64,000 nt of DNA from Opisthorchis felineus (taxonomy: Eukaryota > Platyhelminthes > Trematoda > Opisthorchiida > Opisthorchiidae), in NCBI GenBank assembly GCA_004794785.1, contig SJOL01006418.1, forward strand, positions 17,705 through 81,704, in the 5' to 3' direction. The notes beneath the pieces were generated by a model that was not told where the DNA came from, did no database searches, and worked only from the letters and a program-made list of their open reading frames with translations. Position numbers and translations under genes: made by a program. Positions 22,403 through 32,795 of the stretch are shown here, piece after piece. The number at the start of each line of letters is the position of its first letter. The stretch's first letter is position 1.

Positions 22403-22945
22403 GAAGTTGGTATGAGAGACTGAGAGTGTCGCACGAACACCCCCCAGTATAGTTCAATGGGTCACAGAGGCATACAACCCGTCACACCACTGTAAGGTTC
22501 GGTCTCTTTGCATAACTACTGAAACTGCAAACGCAGTGAAGTCAAAACTTGATTTTTGGGACCAACTGGTTGGCTGTCGGTATTGTCAAACAAAACAATA
22601 ATCACTTTGCTACCCAACCATGGTTAATCGGTTTGCATTATGAGTGGGTTTCTCTGGTTTGAGTAGGTTATTTGAGGAATTGACGACGCTTCCAAACTTA
22701 GATCTTGACAAGTTAACGTTTTTGACATGCAGCAGAATAATGCAGAGTCGAACGATGCTACCAGAGCAGTCTGTCTATGTGTGGTGTTGCACGTACCATG
22801 GTATGTAAGAAAAACAGAGTAAAGAACAAAGATAGACTAATCCAGTTTGTGTAATTTATGCTTGGCGAAACAAACAATTCAACCATGAGCAAATCTTAAC
22901 GCCAATCTTCTAGGTTATCGAATAACACATCTGTTTTGTACCCAG

Positions 22946-23132
22946 ATGCGAATGCTTCAGCTGACCGGCGGAGCTAGTATGTTGGCTGATCTGAAAGCAA
23001 CCGCAGCGCATTTGATGGATGGAACTTCCAGCTCTGCACCGCGGCCGTTTTCCGACCTTGATGGTGATGATGAAATGAACGATGCCCACGGGCACTCACT
23101 TTTAAATGGGAAAGCCCACAGCGAGTCCGGAG
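22946..23132 (+). CDS. ADD: Adducin exon E (neck, first part)
   Basis: This exon encodes residues 213-275. It begins MRMLQLTGGASMLADLKATA; vertebrate adducins have a comparable VRTLASAGG at this exact junction after exon D. The rest (DGTSSSAPRPFSDLDGDDE) is an acidic, Ser-rich linker not conserved outside flukes as far as I can tell. Acceptor TTTTGTACCCAG; donor GGAG|GTAAGT, phase 1. Confidence 0.92.
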
Positions 23133-24794
23133 GTAAGTTTGTTCGTCGATGTGGTACGTTTAGCATTTGTCGTAATCGTTATGTCAGTATTCTTCAATCC
23201 CTGTCAGTACAGCCTGCTACCGTATCGCCTACCGATCCCGGTGCCGTTTGTTGTTAGGGTTGTCACCATTTTTTGTATGATCATTTATGCTGTTCCGATG
23301 CTGTTGACAGTGTGTAAGTATCTCTGTCTTGGTCGTTTTGTCACAGTCAAGGATTTTGGAATTAGATGTGCACGCTTCCTGTTTCTCACTTTCATCCGAA
23401 CCCAATGGCAACTGAGCACCATTACTGACTATTGACGTACATTAGTCTCTGGAACCTCCCAACATTCATGACGAAAAACTGTTGAACACCGTTCGTTCCT
23501 GGGCAGCATCAGCTGTCGGCACAAGCGACCATATCGGGTAACTTGGAGGCCACCAACCGCGAGCCATTTGTGGATGATGCGGCAGTCAGTCACCGATGGA
23601 GAGCCTCAAATTTTCCGATCCTTTTGGAGTACGCATCTTAACTTCTACAATGCTATTGTACGGGCTTGGTTATTAGTACGCTTCCTCTCAGGATTACCTG
23701 TGCACAAGTGAGACAGTTCTGTTCATCAGCGTTGACAAGTTGCAGTAGCTCCACAATATCGAGGTGATCTGGCTAGGAAGCTAGTTCAGAGAAATAGTCA
23801 CGCTGATGAAGATTGGTTGGAGGATGAATGGAAGAGAGGCCTGTCCAAGCCACCCGATTCGACTAAATGAACACTGTATTTCGTCAAGGCCAACGGCGAC
23901 ATCAGCAACTGTTGACCATGATGATGCATTCAGATCCCTCAAACGCTGGATAACCAAAAACATAAAGAATGACAGTGGTGGATTGCAAAGGCCAAGGAGA
24001 TAAAGAGGAACTTCGCTGCAGACAGCAGCCGCTGATTCGATCGAGCGGCCAAAAGATAGGTGTCAGCAAAACAAGTTGCGGAAAAGGTGAAGCGGCAATT
24101 CGTTCGCAGAATCGTCATCCTGAGTCACTGACTGAACTTCAACGCAGTCGCCGGAAGTACCCAATGGACCCAAGTGGGATATCGATACCAGTCTGCCGTC
24201 AGAAATCCGGTGTGACAAGACACTCGGTTTGGACGGTCTGCACTCCACAGTTTTCAAACAAGATGGTAAAGCCATGGTGAACGGTCTGACGGCCGTTTTA
24301 CGGGAAATTTGAAACGAAGGCAGAATAGTGTATTAGGACCCTTCGACCGTGGTCCCGATCTTTTAAAAGGGACGAGCCAATTAGCACTAGTTGTCACGTC
24401 TAAATCAGGAACGCGCGGAAATAATCGGGATGATTAGCGGTTCTGTTTCACCTCCCTTACGGACGATAAGCGCACAGAGCAGAACTGAACTGGTCCGATT
24501 TGGAGTTAACCCCCTTCAAATCAGGAGACAAGAAAAACTGATCCTAATTGGGCATGTTGCACAAGGCACACCGCAAATCGGTTACGCGAACTCGGACTAA
24601 ACAACGTGGTATCTGCGATTTAGTGTTTCTTGGATGAATCAGATAAAAAGCGGGAAGTGATGCGCCAGCATTCAACCTTCTGTCAGTGTCCTTTTGACGG
24701 AGTGCTGTTCAGAGTAGTATCTGCCGTGTTCTGTTACCCGTATAGGTGCCGCTTTCCATTTTCTGGCACTATTCTCTCTTTCTACTTCCTACAG
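23133..24794 (+). other. Adducin intron E-F with LINE relic
   Basis: The intron is 1.66 kb. 23770-24560 is a LINE relic described separately. The remaining flanks show nothing further. Confidence 0.8.
23770..24560 (+). mobile_element. RTE-type LINE relic (linker to RT start)
   Basis: WWIAKAKEIKRNFAADSSR (about 23972) matches the WWTQKAKEMEEAQ linker of the intact element. CDKTLGLDGLHSTVFKQDGK (about 24207) matches RT motif RASGPDDLPPALFKDGG. The DGLH variant suggests a sister family rather than the same one. Several stops are present. Confidence 0.7.
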
Positions 24795-25053
24795 AAGTAT
24801 CCTGGACACCAGCGGAACTGGAGTTCGAAGCCGAAATGCGGGTACTCGACAGTGCTGGATTTCGGACTGGTCATGTCTATCGGCAACCGAATCTGCTCCG
24901 GAGAGCACATGCCGCGTCCACATGGGCTGGAGACACGCTAGGCGACCAAATGACTGGTGCTGACTTGTTTACCACGGATTTCTCGGCAACTGAATTTAGT
25001 GCCACCGATGATGTTGCGGCCGCGGAGGCTGCAGGGGTTCAGCAAGTGGCCAA
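24795..25053 (+). CDS. ADD: Adducin exon F (neck, conserved core)
   Basis: This exon encodes residues 275-361. It reads WTPAELEFEAEMRVLDSAG, then FRTGHVYRQPNLLRR. This is the fluke counterpart of vertebrate [23 protein letters not shown], the neck helix implicated in oligomerisation and actin capping. The second half (LFTTDFSATEFSATDD) is acidic and low in complexity. Acceptor CTTCCTACAG; donor CCAA|GTAAGC in phase 2. Confidence 0.95.
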
Positions 25054-27137
25054 GTAAGCGGTGCATCGTCGGTTTCTTCCAAGAATATGTCCCATTTCCT
25101 TGATAAACGCAATTAAAATTTCCTGGTTTGTTTGGTGAAGAAAATTTGTCAGGTTGGTTATGCTCCTCCTACGGGTACCGATTTATCCATGTCTTGATTC
25201 TGCGATGCGTTGTAGTGACTAGGTTTACCCCGAAGTTTCCTGCAGCAGTGACTATCCTTCGGTGATAATAAGCTTGCTACACGCAAGAGATTGTTTGTTT
25301 CTTTTGCACATGTACAAGCGAGACGGCTGGTCATCTCATTCCATAGCAAAAACTCTCACTGGTAACGTTTTTGTTGCAAACGAGGATAGTAACAATGAGT
25401 GCGAATATTACGAGGCATAAACGAGTTTATTCTGACTTTCCGGGGTTCATGGAAGCAGCTTCGTAGGTCATCTAATTTTACCTCACTACCATCCCCCTAT
25501 TAACCTGATATCAAGAGACCTTTGTTTGCTAGCACCTGTTTAAGTTCGATGCATGTGTATCTGTACGTTTATTTTGTGGAATTAACTCTGAGCAGTCCAG
25601 GTTCGACAGTTGTCGACCATAGAGAGGTCGTTGATAGAACTAGTGTTACCTCAACTTCGGGGGCCTTTCATTTACCCATAGGGAGGTCGTCTTCAAACCT
25701 CCACTGCTCTTTCGCAGCACCGATCACTCTGTTTTGACTGATAATCAGATTCAGGTGAGAAACAAGTAGGATTTTGATGGATGAGGTCAGCATACGTGGA
25801 TTTTTTGAACCCGATCAATTCAATGTCTACCATCCTGGCGAGCTCGAGAATAGCTGTGGTTAAGGCCCCGTAGTTCGAACCTAACCTCAGCATCTCGACC
25901 ACCCCTCTTTAGGCTTGGACAACCTGGCAGGATCTGATCCCTCGTGCTTTCTTCGTCTAGCATGGTAACTATGCACCGAAAGGATGTTGCAGCTGAAGGA
26001 TGATTTATTATTTACCATCCTGGATGATGCCTTCGCTTTCGCTTTCTGTGAATCACGGTGCGCTAACTGTAGATGTGCTGAATTCTTTCGGTTTGTGTTT
26101 TGTTATACTGGAACGACGTGGTTTAAAATAGAGGATTCATTCTTGCGGAATCTTTGGCGTTTAATTATGTTCAAGAAGCCGGTTCTCGGGTGAGCGATGA
26201 CTTTTCGTAAACATGAGCCGCCTGTGGCCATTAGCGGAGCCATCGAGATTCAACTGATGTGGGCAGCTCTACATCCGTTTGTGAATGGTTAAGTGGACAT
26301 ATTTTGTTCGGAGACCTCATCCTATTTGCTTGAGAAAGTAGTTGACTGCCTTTGTAAGCTAGCTCACGCGTGGAACCAACTGTCCTGTTTTGTTGAGCGA
26401 GGAATGACAACCATCCTGTTTCACACAGTGCGCGCTGCTCAGATAGTTGGACCTCCTTTCAACATGTCGCTCTTCGTTTGCGACAAATTAAGTAGAGACA
26501 ATACCAGCTAGTAGTTGGTGTTTTGCGCCTGTCGTTCTGAGTCCTCTTGGGTTAGAACCTCGGAGTTCATTCTCTGTGTTTGACTTACATCTCAAATTCC
26601 TTTCGTTAGCTTAAGAATCTCTCATGCTATTCTCACTTTCAAAACAAAGCTTTATTCTGAAACGTTGTGGTGACGTGGTAGTGAAATTCCGATCTGGCTT
26701 CTCATCGAACCTCGCCCGAGAGAAAAACCTCGCCTAAGACTATCGTGATGCTTTCTTGCTTCTGGTGCTGGTATGGGAGATTAGCTGGTATTTTTTACAT
26801 ATTGGTGTTAATGACATGTTGTCTGTAACTGTTTCCCATTACAGCGTGATCCCCATTGCGCCTGGTTGGAGACACTGCAAGATATGGCTGCTAATCGATG
26901 TCAATGGCGTTCGCGTTATCAGTTTCTATCCAGGTTGCCTGAATGAGTGTTTGGAGGTGTAGGCACTTCGGAATGATTGTAGTAAGCTAGCACTAAGTCC
27001 CTTCCCCGTCCATCTTTATTCCTTTCTTCACAATAAGGCTTTCAAATAAATCATGGTTGTACGGCAGTGAAGCATCGGTGTTGAACACTGGTGTCATGCT
27101 GTCGGTGATGATGATGATGAACTGTTTCCCATCACAG
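25054..27137 (+). other. Adducin intron F-G
   Basis: The intron is 2.1 kb. No exon or repeat is recognised until 26846, where a LINE 3' end fills the intron up to about 16 bp before exon G. Confidence 0.75.
26846..27121 (+). mobile_element. 5'-truncated RTE-like LINE, 3' end against exon G
   Basis: The sequence GGTTGGAGACACTGCAAGAT, the C-terminal codons, the 3' UTR, an AATAAA (27045-27050) and the GATGATGATGATGA end match the intact element closely. Only about 275 bp of 3' end were copied. The orientation is the same as adducin. High similarity to the element at 14969 suggests a fairly recent insertion. Confidence 0.88.
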
Positions 27138-27229
27138 AATCGTCGACAGCGTGAAGGCCAATCGGTTGAAGAGTGTGCAACGCAACCAATGGTTATCAGA
27201 CAAACGGGACCCCGCAGCACCAGGTCTTG
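27138..27229 (+). CDS. ADD: Adducin exon G (neck end)
   Basis: This exon encodes residues 361-392. It reads IVDSVKANRLKSVQRNQWLSD; vertebrate adducins have KTRWLNSG at this place. The lysine formed across the phase-2 junction (AA|A) and the phase-1 donor CTTG|GTAAGT fit both neighbours. The acceptor GTTTCCCATCACAG immediately follows a LINE tail, so its upstream signal is unusually short. Confidence 0.88.
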
Positions 27230-27510
27230 GTAAGTTCTGCGTGATTTATATATGGTGTTTATATCAAAAGGCCTGCTTGTACTGCATGAGGTAATTCCAA
27301 TTTTGCATGTCCCACTACTAATCACATCTTCTGAACTCTCCTTACTTCAATCTGCATGCTGCTTTGTCTTGAACAACAACATCCTGCGTTGTCGCAACGT
27401 GCATTGCTGTTCTGCTGTCTTTCTGTGTTTGCGTGTATACTGTACCCTATCATGCATGTATGCACGGACGCATTCTTCCCCGCGATTCTCCGCCGATTTG
27501 ACCTTTTAAG

Positions 27511-27732
27511 TGAGCAGTTCGATGATGGCCTCACCCGGTTCCAACCAGTCTGCGAACTTGACACCAGTTGTTAGACCGGCACACTCATTTCACCATCCTC
27601 CACCTGACTCCCCAGTCACGACTCCTCTGAAGCGTCCACCCGTGGGTTACTCACCATCCAGTTTACCAAGAACCCCCATCTCTCTACAGGACGGAAAAAG
27701 CAGTCCTATGTTGAACGGCGAATCGCTCATTG
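27511..27732 (+). CDS. ADD: Adducin exon H (Ser/Pro-rich tail, candidate cassette)
   Basis: This exon encodes residues 392-466. It contains MMASPGSNQSANL, HHPPPDSPVTTPLKRPP and SSLPRTPISLQ, a Pro/Ser/Thr-rich unstructured linker with several SP/TP sites. The frame fits only if the acceptor is CCTTTTAAG at 27510. A CAG 7 bp downstream would give an immediate stop. Donor ATTG|GTAAGT, phase 1. At 222 bp with phase 1 at both ends it can be skipped without a shift. Not recognisable by itself outside the gene context. Confidence 0.85.
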
Positions 27733-30329
27733 GTAAGTTTCCACTCCTGCTTCGTGGATGATTTTCGTTTGCCTTGATTTCGCTTTCGCTATCACTATCA
27801 TTCCATCTACTCGTTCTGCTATTGGGAGGGCAACCATCGAATGCTTTCCGAACTCCCTTTTGGAACCGAGTTAACCAGTCTTCTCTTTGGTGGCATGACA
27901 TTTTTTTCTGATGGATGCCTTCAGCCTGATAGTTATTCGGTTCCCTGTGAACAAAGTTCACCACACAGAGCTTGCTCACGTTGGTATCCTGAAAGAACAC
28001 TCTCCGGATAAATATCTGCGTGTGTTTCATTGTGTTCTTTACAACAAACCTTGGTGCGCTTGGTACATTTGTCCTTGCACGTTTATGTATCGGTTGGTTT
28101 CCCGTCGACCGACAGTCGAGGATGCGACGCATGGGACCTGTCAGTTTTTGTTGACATATCGGGATGGGCTTGCCGCTTTTGTCTTTGATCCCACCGTTGA
28201 TATTTACTAACCAAACGAGTTACGCTGTGTTTCCACATTGCTTTAACCCTCCGTTACTTGGTCCAAAAAGCCGTTTTGCTTACGCATACATTTCTACATA
28301 TAGACGGCCACAGGAATTTTGCTAAGGTATTCGATCCTCTTTGCTTTGTCGACCAGCATATCCTCCTCCACTCATAGCTTTCTGGGTTGCGCGTTACTTT
28401 TCAACTGTTATCCACTGGAAGTAGTTGTTTAATTAGGTTGCCACACCATCATATTTCCGATGAGGCTTACCCATCCTCACACATTTTAGGCTTTCCTTTT
28501 GGTCACCAATTGTGAAAGCATCTGATCATTGCTTAAATCGACAGAATGTAGGTCAGATATTGCCTCGCTCGTTCTGCTATGAAAATCCAAGGCATTCTAA
28601 TAAACCAAATCAACTGGTAAATTATGTAGAAAGTTTAGTAGAAAGTGACCTTTTCTTAACGCGCTTGATGAATCAAGTGAAGCGCTTCGCACCTTGGGTT
28701 GAATTCTAGACTCACAAGTTGGCAAGGTTTTACACACCATACCTATCCATCAGCGTGTTTGTTGACGTTAATTTGTGACTCGCGGCTTCGGCAGAAGGTG
28801 CGCTACTTAGAAGGTAGCGGAATTCCGGTAAGTGCAGCAGTTATGAAATGAAACAGATTCAGGAGGTAGAGTTGACCGTGGTTATTACCTTATGATAGAT
28901 GAGAGAATTGTGCAAATTCGCACTCATCATCAAGCTTTTTTTAGGTATCAGGAAGACGTCATCTTCAACATTACAGAGGAAGGGGAGCCTATATTAGAGA
29001 CGGTAAAGTCCGGAAGGAGGAATGATGGATTGAGAAGATGCACAATAACTCGACGTTTGTAGGGCAGATGGTCGTATGGGTTTGAAAATACGGGAAGTGG
29101 ATGGAAGTTCTGTCCCGTGGAATGACGAAGAGTAAAACACTATTTTTCTCTAGGCGATTGAAACCTGGTAGAGATGGCGGGAGGTGAATAGTATGTTTGT
29201 GCGGCAAAAGGACAGAGGTAGTGGGACGGAAAACGCTAGTTCCGACAAATATCTCCTTTTGAAGTAGCGGTAAAACAAAACAAGAGAGGGTGCGTCCGGT
29301 CGGTAAGAGTTTTGCAGGTTAAGAAATTGTGACACCGAGGCGTACAAGCATGCATTATTGTATTATTTGAAGGTGGACCGAGCCTGGTGTTTACGGAGAA
29401 GCTAAATGAGACTGAAGCGTTTACGTGCTCGAAATAGAAAACCTTCCTTCCAAGAGGCGAGAGTCATGAGGAATTTGAAATAAGCCGAGTAGGAAGAGTC
29501 CGTAAACGTGAGTTGAAAAAGAACGAACAGGGTAGACTGGGATATGGTAGATGGTAGATGTTTAATCAACAAGTGTGGTACGTGGAGGGATTTGGACGGT
29601 TTGAACCCTTTTGCAGTCAACATGCCCCGTTCGGCAATCCAAGTAAGGTCACTGTTTGACACCGTGATGGAAGTGCTCTGTCAACGGTAGAGTGAAGTAT
29701 GAAGAGTGGCGGGTGAGTGAATGTGGGAAGAAGCAGACGACAATAATTCATTGACGAAAAAAGAGTGCGGGACAGTATATATCCTCGAGGAACACTTGCA
29801 CTAATCTCCTGAGGCATTCGGGAGTTGAGCGACTGCTCAGAAAACGCTTCGATGCACTTGCTTAGGTTGGAGTACAGAACTTCTATAGAGGAGTTTTGTG
29901 TGGAGATCCACATACCGTACACGACCGAAATGTGTTACGCACATCAAACGAGCCAAGAGCGGGTGACCATGCTTGTGACGCAAGTCGGCATCTAGCGTGT
30001 GGAACTGTGATGTTTGGAGTCATACTGATGTTCGCTCGTGAGGCCTTTGTCTCTACCGCGAACTAAACCTAGTGATATTCCCTGTGGATCTCGCAACAAG
30101 TTAGTTCTCTGTGCTCAGCGCAATACAGAGGACCAAAGGGAGCGAAAAAACTCCGTGCCTGAAGGTTAACCACCGAAAGCTGATGAAAATGAACTGGATG
30201 AACTAAGTTTGCCGGACAGGGTTGCGCCTGGCTATTTTACAGTGGGAATTCCGTCGATTTTGTTAGAAGGGATGTTGCCTAAAATTCCTGGTCATGTTTG
30301 TCAGGAGTAATTTCGAAGAAAACATTTCG

Positions 30330-30620
30330 GTAAACTTTTATTTGCGACTCAATTTGGTGATAAGAGGATACGCAGCTGCAGTTCACCAGAATTTCTTCAA
30401 CTGAACGTGCCGTACAGAGGCCTCCTTATGTTTCAGTTGTAACGATATCCATGCCGCTCATAAGGTCAATCAAAACTCTAGACAATTAACTACCGGTTTC
30501 GCTTTTTTGGGAATCATCAGGTGGGCCTGATCTTCGAATTTACATCAAGCTCATTTCCTACCTGAACACCAATCTGTACATATCTTGCGGTAAACACTTC
30601 GATATCGTGAATATCGTTCC
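30330..30620 (-). repeat. Dispersed repeat, probably Penelope-related
   Basis: Part of it (CAACTGAACGTGC, then GGCCTCCTTATGTTTCAGTTG, at 30397-30442) recurs at 38712-38755, and CAGCTGGAACGATATTCA (- strand, 30612-30629) recurs at 45502-45519. The - strand contains a hammerhead-like core at 30492-30522. No protein-coding part is recognisable. Penelope attribution rests only on the ribozyme motif, which Penelope-like elements are known to carry. Confidence 0.45.
30490..30525 (-). ncRNA. Hammerhead-ribozyme-like core
   Basis: On the - strand the sequence reads CTGATGA, then TTCCCAAAAAAGC, then GAAAC. This order and spacing match the conserved hammerhead core: box CUGAUGA, a short stem II with a CCCAAA-type loop, box GAAAC. 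In schistosome hammerheads the middle part is GUCCCAAAUAGGAC. Stem II is weak here, and I could not show convincing stems I and III or the cleavage triplet, so it may be a decayed copy. Confidence 0.4.
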
Positions 30621-31626
30621 AGCTGAACATAAGGTGGCCTTTGTGCAGTATATATGTAAACGGATGTGTCTACTCTAACCCACTTTGAGTGGACTGTCCA
30701 GAGTTCAAAGTTACCTTATGGGCAGTACTGATGTATTTTTTTAAGCATTGATGGTTCAAACCTACTGTAACCACGGTTTCGCGTACAAGGGGTGCAAAAA
30801 AGAAAGACAGTACTCTGAAGGAACACTGTTGGTAAGTCGTGTTTGAAGAAGATAAAAGGCCACCCGCGTATGTAATCTTGGGCGACCTTAACCTGACTCT
30901 GCTGACTACCTGAGTCCCTTAGTATCTGTGTTAGCAGTATTCCGTTGATGCTGCCAGACGTTTGCGTAGATAATAGATGTACGTGGCTCGAAAAATGAGA
31001 TGAAACATACAGGTTTTTGCTGTGGAAGATGATTGATATTGACTGGTTTTGGGAGTCGAAACACTTCAGGTCATGTGCAGGATCGTAGCTGTGAACAACC
31101 TTCCAGTTGATAAGGATGACTGCATTCCTTGTGCAAGTAATGCAATACACGCGGCAGGATAGCATAATATGGACCAGATTGACACTTAGGTAACTGAGTC
31201 ATCCTCCTGCTGATTCCAGTCAATGTGAAGAAATGTCACCGGTGATGGTGATTTGCTCGAAGATAGCCACTACAGTTGAAGATGTGTTTCAAAGAGGAAT
31301 GGAGCTAACAGACACAAGTTCGAGTTTTGGAGATCCTTATGAGGTTACCTTATTTTCCTTCAATTTTATCTTCAGATTCAGGGGAGTTATGCTTTTCATC
31401 AGAGAATGTTCACAAGTCGTCAACCCTAGTATGCCTATGGAGGTGATACGTATTTTCGTATGGATTTTCGGTCAGAGATCTGGTTGTATATCTTACTTGA
31501 CCTTTTAAGTGAAGCCTGACTGCTACCTTGTTACACTAGACAACATGTACTCGTAAATCAGGCGTACCAGAGAGAGTTCAACACATGCTTTAATGGATAT
31601 TTCGGATTCTGCTTACTGGGCAGTTT

Positions 31627-31677
31627 ATATATACATATATATATATATATGTAATATTTATATATATGTACATATAT
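31627..31677. repeat. (AT/TA)n microsatellite
   Basis: This is a run of TATATA units interrupted by ACATA and TGTA. The whole is close to palindromic and could form a hairpin. Confidence 0.9.
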
Positions 31678-32723
31678 TCTTGCGTTGTGTGAAGTTGATT
31701 ACGAAAAAAAAACAATCATTAAGTATTTCGAAAAGTTTGTCGAGCTCTGTTTCGCTGAAAGTCTCGCCGTAGGCATTGCATCGAACCTTATCATTACAAG
31801 CTGGACACTAACTATATTGTGAGCACGCGGGATTGAGGACTGTGACAAACCCATGCATTCAAATTGCAACGGGTCTGTTTAGTGGCCTAATGGAGCGTCA
31901 GTTCGCTGTATTTTCTCAGAGATGAATTAATTCGATGTGTGAGCCATTGGCAGTAAGACCCTTAGGAAGCCGTGGTTTGACGTTGCATTAGCTAAACAAC
32001 ATAGAACTAGTGCCATGCTCTTTCAGAGAAGTCTGTTTTAGGTTGTACCTGCTCGCACTTGGACCTTGCTGTCTGCTAATTCCTATCTCTGTCAAACCAA
32101 GAAGCTGGGAGTAAGTACCCCCTTTGGAGATTTCCTATCCTTGTGTATTTTCAGGATTTAAACTCGTTTTTTTTGCTATTTGGAGGCCTGGACGGAATTG
32201 ATAGAATGTAGGCCTAATACAAGGATGCTGCGAGACGGCTATAGCCGCATATTCGTAACATTTACTGACCTTGACTTGCACGTGGGGTTCCTCAGTATGA
32301 TTTGAGCTTAGTGATCAGCAGCGCGTCCTAGGCATGCAATCCATAGCCATCGAAGTGCTCTCTCTGTGTCTCTCTGACGTAAGCTCTGTTGAGGAAACCG
32401 TGCTGGCTACATTTGCGTGACGTGAGTGTTTCCACGTGGTTAGATGGCAACTACTGATGTTCTGCCGTGTCCAGCCACCGGTCCTCGGTCCAGCTGATCG
32501 ATGGGCAAGGAAATAGCTGAGTCGCTTTGCGCTACACTGGAAGCTATTGTCATTAAAATAGGTTGCATCGGTCCTATGTTCACCATGCGTCAAATGGTTG
32601 AACTGCGCGTTCCCTGCTAATAGCTAAAACTGGTCATTTTTGTCGATTTCATTCCGTCGATCGTCAGAACCTATGAAGGCATTTGGCGATGATAGATGTC
32701 TTACCTAAAATCTCTCATACAAG

Positions 32724-32795
32724 CTCTGCCTCCTGTGGCGACGTACGAGTTTGCAGCAAACTTCCATCCAAGTTCGTCACAAGCGGTGACGTCAG
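32724..32795 (+). CDS. ADD: Adducin exon I (candidate cassette)
   Basis: This exon encodes residues 466-490. It reads ALPPVATYEFAANF, then HPSSSQAVTS. The acceptor is TCTCTCATACAAG and the donor TCAG|GTAAGG. Phase 1 at both ends and 72 bp length fit exons H and J exactly. There is no recognisable homology, so the call rests on phase, splice sites and the Ser/Pro composition shared with the tail. Alternative acceptors (GAG at 32750, CAG at 32756) exist. Confidence 0.6.

Larger units (their letters stand above)
19507..22945 (+). other. Adducin intron D-E packed with nested retroelements
   Basis: This 3.4-kb intron holds a family 1 SINE, a rearranged RTE-like copy interrupted by a second SINE and by a short insert, an inverted LINE tail and a family 2 SINE. 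Together they leave less than 1.3 kb of unassigned sequence. Confidence 0.85.
27733..32723 (+). other. Adducin intron H-I (5.0 kb)
   Basis: It holds a hammerhead-like repeat (30330-30620), an AT microsatellite (31627-31677) and a purine-rich stretch (28860-30300). No further exon with matching phase was found by eye. Confidence 0.6.

Noticed and set aside
30716..31165. 149-codon open frame on the - strand
   Set aside because: It has no recognisable motif, sits in an adducin intron beside a repeat, and has odd composition. A chance frame is likelier than a gene.
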